Both the position numbers and the translations under genes were made by a program. 64,000 bases of DNA from Tubiluchus corallicola. Lineage: Eukaryota; Priapulida; Priapulimorpha; Priapulimorphida; Tubiluchidae. This document shows, piece by piece, positions 24,522-34,483 of the stretch (position 1 is its first letter; every line of letters begins with the position of its first letter). Where the stretch lies: assembly GCA_030141605.1 (NCBI GenBank), contig JAQGDQ010000720.1:22501-86500 (forward strand), given 5' to 3'. The notes below the pieces were generated by a model, which worked only from the letters and a program-made list of their open reading frames with translations, did not search any database and was not told the origin of the DNA.

Positions 24522-24545
24522 TGCGTGCGTGTGTGTGTGTGAATA
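24485..24545. repeat. (TG)/(CGTG) microsatellite
   Basis: TG dinucleotides flank a GTGC tetramer run. Confidence 0.95.
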
Positions 24546-24629
24546 GGTTTAATACGTTGTAAATGCTTTTAGAAATTTTAAACATATCCCTACACATAGA
24601 GGGAATGTATTTCGTACATAGTTTTTAAA

Positions 24630-24666
24630 AATAAAGAATTATAATAATAATAATAATAATAATAAT
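24630..24666. repeat. AATAAAGAATTATAATAA tail, possible LINE 3' end
   Basis: 'aaataaagaattataataat' followed by (AAT)n resembles the trinucleotide-tailed 3' ends of LINEs in this window. There is no coding part nearby to confirm this. Confidence 0.35.
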
Positions 24667-24848
24667 GTATTGTGGCGGTAGAACTTTGAGAGGTTTCATT
24701 GTACGTACTAGAGGTACTATATTAATGAGCGGAGGGGGACTAGGTTGTTTAAGAAGCAGGTATAAGATAAATTGTCATTTATGTGACGTGAATAGAAAGT
24801 CTCCCAAACTTCCAAGTCACCTTTCTTCTTAATTTAACGCTTACCATA

Positions 24849-25227
24849 ATAAGCCTTTTCATGGTTCCAGCGAGTGATGATGATCGTGAAAAGGTTAGAG
24901 GTTAAGTCTACCAGACAACGCATTATGTACACTTGGCAATGCCTCGCCCAGCCCATGCTCTTTTAATAGTAACAGTTTTAAGTTCTAACTAGAACCTTAC
25001 CTAGTTCATTTTTTCTTGATCTCAAGTAAGATCCTGTTAGTAAATCACTCTACGCACAGACTAATGCATAGTTAAGTAAAATCCGCGTAAAACAACTGAA
25101 GTCATTGAACTGATACAGCAGACCGCTTTGCTTTACCCACATGGGGGTTGTAGTTGCTGTGGTACACTTAACCTTTGACCTCTAACAACTGCGCGTGCGC
25201 ACAACGAAACTATGAAAAGGCTTATTC
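24849..25227 (+). mobile_element. MITE family M2, copy 2, both ends intact
   Basis: Outer ends AATAAGCCTTTTCATGGTTC and the closing 'aaactatgaaaaggcttatt' form a clear inverted repeat of about 14 bp. The interior matches the copies at 5.6 kb and 60.9 kb in the same order. Non-coding. Confidence 0.85.
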
Positions 25228-26237
25228 ACCGCAGCTCAGCTCAGTTTAACTTAACCAAAATTATGTCTGTTCATCGCAACAAGATAGAATTAACTTTGGG
25301 GAGACAAGTAGAAATTTACAGATGCGAAGTAGAGCGTACGCCAAGAAAAACTTGAGAAATCTTTAGCTATTCAGAGAAACTAACCTCAACAGCTTTCATG
25401 CTAATAGAGCAAACATTTTACATCCACCTAGAAATATCACTAAACGACATTATAGTTGAATCTGCCTTGATTGCCTAACTTGGCTTTAAATGAACATCCA
25501 AAATGTTATTGAATTGAAAGCATTGTTGAAAATAAGTTATTTTATAATTAGAACAAAGACTGCAAGCTTGACAAAATTTTACTTATTAATTTCTACGATA
25601 TCAGCAGTGCATTATCTTTTGGTGCTGAGGATATCTTGGTTTCACAGCTACCAATAATTATTTAGCACATTGAATTACTTAACCATCTGCTATAGTATAA
25701 TTATTTAATTAAATAAATAAATGGTAAATGGAATCAATGCTCCACGTAGCATTTAAATAAATTGCTTCTTTAATCAATCATTACTGATGTTATACATTTT
25801 TGTTTTTTTCCTCTGGTCATATTTTCATAGTAATTTTTATGACAATATTTTTATACTCGTAATTTTGTAATAATTGTTTTGCTTTTTTCGAATTTTAAAA
25901 CTTAAATCCTTCCTTATCCTCCCTACGACGACAGCTAGTGCGCGATTAAAACGCTGCATTTTTCTAATAAAAATTTATAAAGAATTTATTATATAGTGGG
26001 TTGTTTATGAAATGAATGTTGTTCTTGTTATATAGAATTTAAAAAAACTTTACTACTTACTCAGACTTTTAAAGGGCAAGAAAAGGGATACCTGTAGTAG
26101 GTTTTAGAAAAATCGCCTCATACTTTATAACAATTTTAACGGTATAACGTACTCGCATTAAAAGGGGTTTTTATTTGTTTTCATTTTAAATCTCTTCTGA
26201 CGACGCCATTACATGACGTCATATACGCACAATATAA
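25228..26237. other. Unassigned AT-rich spacer
   Basis: No gene, RNA or repeat boundary recognised. Confidence 0.4.
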
Positions 26238-26690
26238 ATAAGGGGAAGAAAAGGAAGTGTTAAACTGAGTCCCAAAAAACTGTCTATACAAAGTTATATT
26301 AGTTAGCATTTCGCTTACCTGCTTAAAAGACTTATGTAATTAGAAAAAAGTATTTAAAACGTTTTCATCAAATGGTAAAATGTTATTGCCTCGCCTTCAG
26401 GATTTACCAATCACCTAACCAAAAAAACGTATTTTTAATCTTATTGAGAAAATACCATGATTTTAAATTTTACTTAGCTAGTGACATATGTGCTACGAAT
26501 GTTCTGGATTATTTTTTACCCAGTGTTAGCCAAACTTGTTGTCAAATGACCTGTTGTCAAAATGGCTACATCTAACGGTCATTGCGTGAGTTTAAATTTA
26601 CAGCGTTACTGCCGACGCAAGCCCTGTATGCGAAAATTTCCCTGTAGGTGGTATAAAATTTCAAGACGAATTTTTAAGTTTTATGTAAGT
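26238..26690 (+). repeat. Dispersed repeat M3, long copy
   Basis: It follows 'aaggggaagaaaaggaag' and carries 'ttagcatttcgcttacctgc', 'gtcaaaatggctacatctaa' and 'cagcgttactgc'. It parallels the copy at 14,465. Confidence 0.7.
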
Positions 26691-29270
26691 TGAAGGTTTT
26701 CTTGTGGTTTAAGTATTTTCACATCAACTGAAGTAATTCATTCACTCAGTAAGTCACTTGAATATACAATGTAATGATGATGATGATGATGGCAAGTTTT
26801 TATTGAAAATAAATAAATATTTACAGACGTGTCTCTATTTGCAGGCGTATAGTTTAACTTGATTAATTACTGCTAGATTAATTACTCAATTAAATAACAT
26901 GATTACATTTTAGCAACATTCTATCAGCTTTATCAGTTGTTTAACAAAATAAATAAAGAAATAACATTGCGTATCATTCACCTTTTCGACCCATCAAACT
27001 ATATTTAATTTTAAACATCTTCATGATGTACATGACGTTCGGATTATATTCATATTACAATGCTAAAAATTATCTATTCACATTTCAGCACATTTGCATT
27101 TTAAATAAACTTTTCCAATTTCACCAAAACACATAAACACAATTTTATAAAATTTTATATACATAATGTACTTCAGTTGTTTATATACAGCAATTATATT
27201 TAAAAACCTTAGTAAAATTACAATTGTTACATTAGTTAATATACATAAAGTTATTTACTGCACGTATGCATAATAAATCTACCTCGTTTTGCGTCAGTAA
27301 AAGCTTTAATTATGTTTCCGTCATTTTTTACTATTTGTCAGGCTTCTTCCTCCTAGTTGCTCCATTAATCGTAACTGCAGCTATTACTATTTACAAAAGG
27401 ACGTCTATGCAAAGGTGGTCTGGGGTTTGAACTTAAGTTCCACATTTTACTAACTCGTTTGAAAGCAAACCTAAATTACATAATCTGTTTTTCCACATTA
27501 TAAGCGCAATACTACAAGTGCAATGCATTTCCCATCTACTTAGTCTTTCAGGATAAATTCCATTTGCCCACTGGCAGAACTTCAGTTTATTTGGTAATGT
27601 ATTTATTTTCAATCCCCCATTTTTACATCACAAACTCAATACAGACTGTCATTCTTAAATTATTGTACGAAATGTCTCCTTCCGTATATGAAATAACTTA
27701 AGCCTAACTCTCATTGTATTTCGCTGCAGGCTAAACATGCTGATGATTTCCAAACTTCCATTTGTAATTATAAATTAATTCGTCCTACCAATCTGCAATT
27801 ATTCTCAAATGGCAAACGTCGCTGTTTTCAACTTTATTTTGTGTTAAGCTATGCGAGTGCGTGTCTAATCATCCAGCATCCAAACTTGTCAGTATTAACT
27901 GTATGGAAACTTGCAGGTTTTGTGTGCAACCACTCCCAATTACTCCAGATGTGTCCAGTCAGACTTAATTATGTTCAAACGTTCAATGTCAAATCATTCT
28001 TATGTCCAAGCAGCCTTGAGCAATGCCGTTCCACGTCGGTCGTCAAGCTCGTCATACGTCAAAATTGGTATATTGAAATATCAGCCAATTTATATCAACT
28101 CGAAAACAATCACCGAGGTTGCTAAAATTGCGTAGAATCACTTTTATTAACTAAAATTTCAAAGATATACGCTCCTGCTATTTTGCATTACGCGCAAAGC
28201 CCAAATTTCTGTGGATTTGCGTCATTTTGTAAAATGTAAATTTCTTTGTTTATTTCAGATTTATTTTTTCTTTAGGTGATTGGTTTTCGGAATCTAAGTA
28301 TTCTCCAAGTGACAAACTTCCTGTAAGCTAATTACTATGTTGCTATAATTATAGTTAGCCTATTGAATTTCACTCATGTAACTGATACTGATAGTTGAAT
28401 ATAATTTATTAATTATAATTCGCATTGATTAGCAGTCCATGAAGTTGAAGATGAAAACATATCACACAGTGGAAGTAGGTTAATTACCGTACTCAGTAGC
28501 ATAACTTTTATTGTAGGATAGAAACTCAAGCTGAAACACACAATCAGTTATCGATTCAATTCAATTTATTTATTAACTCCGCAGCAATTATAAAAATAGT
28601 GTAATCGTACATGCAATATGTATCACATTATGCTTTAATGAAATTTACTCATATCTGACTGGTATCTCGATAACCTGAATCATTGATATTTAACACATGC
28701 TTGACATTCCGTTGATAAAAACAGTGTGAAATAACTCAAGCTCAACATGAGCATAGCACTAGCAGGCTTGACCTTGACACCGGCAGACCTTCTGCTAGCA
28801 GCCATAGCGAAGCGGTTGCAAGCACAGTGTGTTTATTGTTCATAACAATCTATAGTAGGCTAATTATATTTGATTATAATATAAGTTTCTTAAATGGCTT
28901 GCAGCAAATGCGGACTAGAAAACGCACCAGCATATTTTGAATCAAAAGTATTGAAATGTTTTGCTTTTGTGGTGGCTTACATGCAAACAATACAAGAATA
29001 TAAACAGAAATCAAACAGCTTCTGAATTATTTTAGCATTTAGTGATATTAAATTTGTTTGATAAATCTAATATAAGTTATATATGTAATATATCAACAGC
29101 TTAATCTAGTTTTTTTATTAAATCATGCAAACATTATCTCAGTGTGTATCGTGAGGTTAGTATCGTGACATGTATCGTATCGTGACATATCGTATATGGA
29201 CCCTGCTACCAGCACTACATGTTCTCTGTGAAAATTTTGAAATGTATAGCTAAATGACTTCATTGTTTTA
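26691..29270. other. Unassigned AT-rich sequence upstream of HAUS5
   Basis: Short frames near 27,841-28,135 show no recognisable domain. 'ttttaacag' at about 29,266-29,274 is a plausible splice acceptor for a 5' UTR intron of the following gene. I cannot place a promoter. Confidence 0.4.
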
Positions 29271-29325
29271 ACAGGCTTTTTCTACAAAGGTTTTGCAAGT
29301 TTGAATACGTGTGCTGAACGGTGAC

Positions 29326-31203
29326 ATGCATCCAGCAAGTCAAGCATCAGAACTGTTGTCATGGCTGCAAGAAGAGATGAACTATTCTCCGTCCTCCCCG
29401 CATCCGACCGAAGAGCAGTTGCGCACCTTGTGCAAAGGTCAAACGCAAAATCTCTGGAAGTTTGTAGTGAACAGAGTTCGCCATAAGGAAAAAGTAAAAA
29501 ATGCAAGAGCCAACATTCGCCTGTATAACAACCTGTCTCGCGTTGCCGCGGCAGATTACGCACCCGCTGAACAAGCGAAGTTGGTTGAAATGAGGAAAAC
29601 ATGTGCCACCGATGTAGCAGCACTGAAACTAGCTGGCAGTCTCGCTGAGGAAAGGTTGGCTGCCGTGGAAAAAAGGATTTCAGATCTTCAAACCCAATGT
29701 GAAAATGCCACTTCGGACTTGGATTCTATACGTGCCAACACGACAATGCTAGCAGTTTATAATTCCATGTGGACAAAGGAGGTAGAAAAAATAAAAAAAC
29801 TCTGTGACCAATTTTGTGGGTTACTAAACAAGAAAGAGCTGCCACCCGAAACATCTGGTGCAAGCGAAATTGTAAATGACTGTAGCAAACACATTGTCAA
29901 AGATTTGACACTAAACTTGTTTGAAAAACCTAGTAATGGTGACTGGACAGTAACCGGAAATGAAGTAAGAAGTGCTATCAGTGAGTTAAATTGCTATCAG
30001 ACTGAAGATATTGTCAAAGTTATTATCAAAACTACAAAGGATGGTATATGTCACCTTCAGCAGACTACAGATGAAATCGACGTTGCAAAAGATATGGAAT
30101 TACTGAAAATGCGCGATAAAAACTTGGAAAAAACTGTGGACAGTCATCTGCAGCAGGAGTACGTGGATCACATACGCAGGGCTGTTAAGACAAAAATGAT
30201 AATTTCTGAGTGTCATGCATCTGAGAAGGAACTGGAAAGGTGCAAAGTAAACATCATGGCAGCTGCCATTCACAGCAGTAAATCTAACATGAAATGTGTA
30301 GCCGTTGTGCAGAAACTAGCAGAGACTAAAATTGAAAACGCCGGCTTGACAAAGATGTTGCAGGTAGCCGAAGAAGCTGTTGCTTCATTACAGAAAGCAA
30401 CCGCCGACGTTGAAAGGCAGTCGACCGATCTACAGTTGATGATTAAGCGAATTGATGATTTTTCTGCTCGAGCTGAAAGAAAGCGAAACATTATTAATTC
30501 GTTGTTAAAGGAGAATTCGGCTGGACCTGGAAAAGTGAAAGAGAAGAGTTCAGCTTTTCATAACTATATGCAATTATCCACGCTACCGATGGCATCTCTG
30601 GTACTTGAGAACGTGCCAAAGCTTACGGGCAGCATGGATACTGAGGTAAAGCAGTTCAAAAACCTTTGTGCCACATTACCAAATAAATCACTTATGATGG
30701 CTGAGGATGGACATTTGAACAACGTCTCTGTTTGTGAAACTTTTAATGATAATAACAAACAGAATGTTAGAGCGAACACCCTGTCAGCAGCATTGCATTC
30801 CCTGAAATTTCCTTCGTACAGGTCCTTAGATACTATTTTTTGTTTCTGTCAGGAGCTGAAGGAGGCATCAGAGGAAGAAAAATCACTAGCAAAACGCCAT
30901 CAGGCGCAATTAGAGAAAATAGCGTCGATGCCTTTCACTAGAGAATACGTTGTGACATTGGTGAAGAAAACTGCTGCTAGCGATGCTGTTAGCATGGAAA
31001 ATACCCTGCCAATCGTACATGAACAAATCTGTCAGATGTCTCAAGCTACCAGCGACTGCCTAAAGCTCAAGTCTGTCATCAACGATTGGAAGGAACAGCC
31101 AGCTCAGTTTCTAGTGCCATGGGTGACAGTTGACGGGAAGAACTTACAGCAGTGGAAAAACTTGTGGCTCCTCAGTAAAGTTAAACAGATTAAAGACATT
31201 TAA
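29326..31203 (+). CDS. HAUS5: HAUS augmin-like complex subunit 5
   Basis: It encodes a 625-residue protein with the layout of HAUS5 (human protein about 630 residues). Augmin binds existing spindle microtubules and recruits the gamma-tubulin ring complex to branch new ones in mitosis. The N-terminal region (residues about 10-80) carries the family pattern: a 'WLQEEM' segment, 'LRTLCKGQ', 'LWKFVVNRV' and 'VKNARANI..Y'. The middle is Lys/Glu/Leu-rich coiled coil. The C-terminus has the family signature 'DWKEQPAQ' followed by 'LQQWKNLW'. I chose the ATG at 29,326 because it is the first ATG after an in-frame TGA at 29,302. The whole protein is one exon, whereas vertebrate HAUS5 is split by many introns. 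There is no poly-A tract right after the stop, and the frame is intact, so a functional gene is likely. The first AATAAA seen downstream is at about 32,107. Confidence 0.9.
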   Translation: MHPASQASELLSWLQEEMNYSPSSPHPTEEQLRTLCKGQTQNLWKFVVNRVRHKEKVKNARANIRLYNNLSRVAAADYAPAEQAKLVEMRKTCATDVAALKLAGSLAEERLAAVEKRISDLQTQCENATSDLDSIRANTTMLAVYNSMWTKEVEKIKKLCDQFCGLLNKKELPPETSGASEIVNDCSKHIVKDLTLNLFEKPSNGDWTVTGNEVRSAISELNCYQTEDIVKVIIKTTKDGICHLQQTTDEIDVAKDMELLKMRDKNLEKTVDSHLQQEYVDHIRRAVKTKMIISECHASEKELERCKVNIMAAAIHSSKSNMKCVAVVQKLAETKIENAGLTKMLQVAEEAVASLQKATADVERQSTDLQLMIKRIDDFSARAERKRNIINSLLKENSAGPGKVKEKSSAFHNYMQLSTLPMASLVLENVPKLTGSMDTEVKQFKNLCATLPNKSLMMAEDGHLNNVSVCETFNDNNKQNVRANTLSAALHSLKFPSYRSLDTIFCFCQELKEASEEEKSLAKRHQAQLEKIASMPFTREYVVTLVKKTAASDAVSMENTLPIVHEQICQMSQATSDCLKLKSVINDWKEQPAQFLVPWVTVDGKNLQQWKNLWLLSKVKQIKDI

Positions 31204-31463
31204 AAATTAAATTATTCGGCTTAGTCTAACTGTACATGGTGTCAGTGCATTAAGAATGATCAGATTGGTGGAGAAAAGAAATCGTTAAGCTTGGTCGATT
31301 AGTGATTGTCACTGAATAACGAAAATCAGTCTTTAATGTTGAGTTTGCGTTTGTTGCTTGGAGATTGTGAAGCTCTTGTTTAGACGTTAGAAATGTAGAA
31401 ATGTAAACGTTTAACTTGTAGAAGTTTCTTTATTAGATACGAGTAAAAACCAGTTAACTATAT
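31204..31463 (+). other. Probable HAUS5 3' UTR / spacer
   Basis: No features beyond proximity to the HAUS5 stop codon at 31,201-31,203. No early AATAAA was seen. Confidence 0.35.
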
Positions 31464-31465
31464 TA

Positions 31466-31914
31466 CAGTGTTCCCTCGCTACTTCGCAGTTTGTTTATCG
31501 TGGACTCACTGTTTCGCGGGTTTTCAAAGAATATTATAAATCATAAAAAATTACCATTTACAGTAAATACTATATTTATTCGGCGGATGAATACACACCA
31601 AAAACAAAATGTAATACTTGCGCCCGTTTGAGATGCTACGTACCGACGTGAGATTGTACACAACACACGATTGGTTGATTGATGGAAGCGACCAACCAGA
31701 GAATGCTGCTCTGAATCCCAGTCGCTGATTGGCTCAAGTACCGTGCAATTTGTTTTCTTGTACGCTATTTGTGAAATTTTTGTTAGAGACTGAATTTATT
31801 CAAACCCTACGATGCCACCCAAACGAGTAAGTGTTAAATAAGTATAGCATCCCTACTTCACTTATCGCGGGTGGGCTTTTAAACAGAACACCCGTGATAA
31901 GTGAGGGAACACTG
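31466..31914. mobile_element. pogo/Tigger-type deletion derivative with TA duplication
   Basis: Inverted ends CAGTGTTCCCTC and GAGGGAACACTG are flanked by TA on both sides (31,464-31,465 and 31,915-31,916). Both arms carry 'cgcgg' and 'ttatcg' pogo-type subterminal motifs. At 31,812 an ATG begins MPPKRV, matching the usual start of Tigger-like transposases, but the frame stops within a few codons. This is an internally deleted remnant that keeps both ends and the start of the transposase. Confidence 0.85.
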
Positions 31915-31919
31915 TATAT

Positions 31920-33369
31920 ATTTCAGTGTACATGTAAAATGCAGTGATTTTTGTCGTACATAAATGTAAGAGGGCAAGTAACTTGAAATGGCATTAATTG
32001 AGATTCGACTCAGATTAAACTTAAACTTAAATTCAAAGTGAGTTATGTGAAATTCCTAACTAGAACCTGTCTTGAAAACAGTGCTATGCAAGAATGTGTA
32101 AAAGCAAATAAATACAAAGTGATACGTACTATGTACTAGAATGTAATTTGCAGTTGTGGTGCCATAATATTATTTATAGATTTAAATCTCTCTTTTTATG
32201 GGTTTTGTATTGCTTGAAGAGAAACACAAAACAAAAATTCATATTTATCAGCTTTAAATTCTCTTGTGATTATTTCACTAGCCTGATGCTGGCCTTTAGT
32301 GATGTTACTTTAATTTAATTAATGAGAAACTATTCAAACCCAGGTTGCGGCATAGAGATGTGCTCTAATTTGATTTTGATTTATTGATAAGAATTAATAT
32401 TTTATTTTGGAGAAGCTCACACCATCGCATAATTTAGTAAAATACTTTAACTTTCTTGAGTTTTCTTCACAGGTGCCAAGCTGATCGAGTTCAAGATTTA
32501 TTGATATAACACTGAATGTCAAGTGCTCAATATGTCAATGCTATTGCGATAAAAGTAATAAACGAGTTAGCATTCCAATCTAAATTAAATTCGTAATCTT
32601 ACGATTGCGTTATCATCTGTCATTCCAGTTTTTAAAATGTAATTAATAATGAGCTTAACAGTATTTATTCAATAAACTTTAACTGAGGCAAAATTAAAGT
32701 TGCACAGAGAAGGCCAACTGAATTGCTTTATACTGATGTTCATTATTTCGTTGAAATTATACTGCTGCAGCACTCGGACATTTTGAATGAACACATTAAT
32801 AATTATTATGATATGTCATGACAGTTGTGGGTTTGCCAGTAGGCAATAGGCACAGCCGCACTGAGCAATTGCTGTTTGTCTCTTTTATTTGGAAGGGGTC
32901 GTTGAGAATTAGCGCGTCAATACCGGTATTCGTGATTACAGTTGACTTCCCATATTACTTACTCGCGTATATAAAAAAAACTGTACTGTTTAGGAATTTA
33001 CTAGAAATTTCTTTGCTTTTCCTGTCGCTATTAGCTTTGCTTCTGCCAAGAAGGCAGCTTTGAAATAAGTAAGCTAGTTTTGAGAAATATTCTGAGGCTT
33101 AACCATTTTACACTTAATGTTATTAGGTAAGTAACTTATCATCAAAAATCAAGGTTTATATTTATAATACACAAAGATACTACGTGTGACGTTCGCCCTT
33201 GCTGGCCATCCCTGTGACTGCAGTGCCATGTACTGTCTGACTGTACTCGATTTTGAACAAACTGGAATGCGCCACATATAGTTTAATACGTATTTATCTG
33301 ACAAAAATTTTTGCATAATATTTCTCGATGTTAAAATATATTAAATTTCAGCTATCGCCAAGTGCATTC
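31920..33369. other. HAUS5-EDRF1 intergenic sequence
   Basis: AT-rich. AATAAA-like motifs occur near 32,107 and 32,669, either of which could end HAUS5 transcripts. No further gene recognised. Confidence 0.4.
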
Positions 33370-33500
33370 AGGTCGCGGCGCTATTACACTTTCCACCACC
33401 TAGCTTTTTCTAGGTTATTACTCGTTTTTAGGCTCGTACGTCATCATTCTATTATTCTTACGTCATCAGTGAATGTTTCCGCTAATCTAATTATAATTTA

Positions 33501-33538
<38 letters not shown>

Positions 33539-34127
33539 TATAATTACCAATAATTACGCTGTATTCACAGTTCTACACCTATACAGGGCGTATCGCCATC
33601 TTGTTTGTGTGTAGTCACGTGACGAATTTCGTACTAGTTTATGCATTATCAGGGCCTAGATTAAAAGCACGTGACACACTTTCATCTTCACCGCATTTAC
33701 GAAATAAAGAAAAAACCTTTACTTTTTTTATAATCTAATAGCAATAACACTACAGTAATAAATAAAATTAATGATAAATAACTGCAGTGGTCTAAAATAA
33801 TTTCCCGCGATACAATACAAACTCCAGTGGCTGCAACCCTAATAATCATAAATTATGCGAAGAAACTAAAAATACATGTTAAGGGTCACATTGTCACTGC
33901 GCATTAGTGGTGTAAACACAGTTATGCACGTGGAGCTTTCTGCGTAATGCCGGCGGTAAGTAATGTATGATTTTAATCTGGAATTACAAAGCGTAAAAAG
34001 CAATAATATTATGGGAATATGGTGTATATTACGCCTGTTGGTCTGCTTTCTGGCCTGCAGGCGTGAAAAGAACCAATAGGCCAGGAAAAGCTAGGCGGTG
34101 CGAAAATGTAATAGCGCCTCAGGTCGG
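33370..34127. mobile_element. TIR element immediately upstream of EDRF1
   Basis: The left arm ('ggcgctattacactttcc', then 'cctagctttttc') is matched in inverted form at the right end ('gaaaagctaggcgg', then 'aaaatgtaatagcgcct'). The element contains an (AT)n run at 33,507-33,537. No transposase. It ends about 90 bp before the EDRF1 start codon, so it may supply or disrupt promoter sequence. Confidence 0.7.
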
Positions 34128-34214
34128 TCCTTGGGTATTTTGTGCGACACGTGAATAGTGTGTATACATGTACTTACCTTTTTCTATTATCTCTTAGGGA
34201 GTAGTTAAGAAAAC

Positions 34215-34483
34215 ATGTTGGAAAGTTCACTTCCTAATGTTGAGGAAACCGACGATGATGGTGCTGATTCTTCGGGAAGTAAGCTGAATTCTGACAGTAA
34301 CCATCAGAAAATAAAATCGTCGGCCGTAGTCAAATACAGCAACGTGCAAACTCCGGCTCGTTTCTCGTGGTTGAAACACAAGACGAATCTGAACGACCCA
34401 CCATCCAGCTGGCTGCGGAAACGTGGGACAAAGTTTGGTTTGAAAGGGCCATGGACTTTTAAAAACCATACTTCATTCTCTAG
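34215..34483 (+). CDS. EDRF1: EDRF1 exon 1 (residues 1-89)
   Basis: An acidic start is followed by the conserved 'SAVVKYSN' motif and 'PPSSWLRKR', which match the region after the divergent N-terminus of vertebrate EDRF1. The exon ends in phase 2 before GTAAGA. The N-terminus is shorter than the human one. A CTCTTAG at about 34,191-34,197 could be the acceptor of a 5' UTR intron. Confidence 0.88.

Noticed and set aside
33937-33954. Possible upstream EDRF1 exon ATGCCGGCG before GTAAGT
   Set aside because: Splicing it to 34,198 puts the main ATG out of frame, and it lies inside a TIR element. It could at most be an upstream ORF or non-coding exon.
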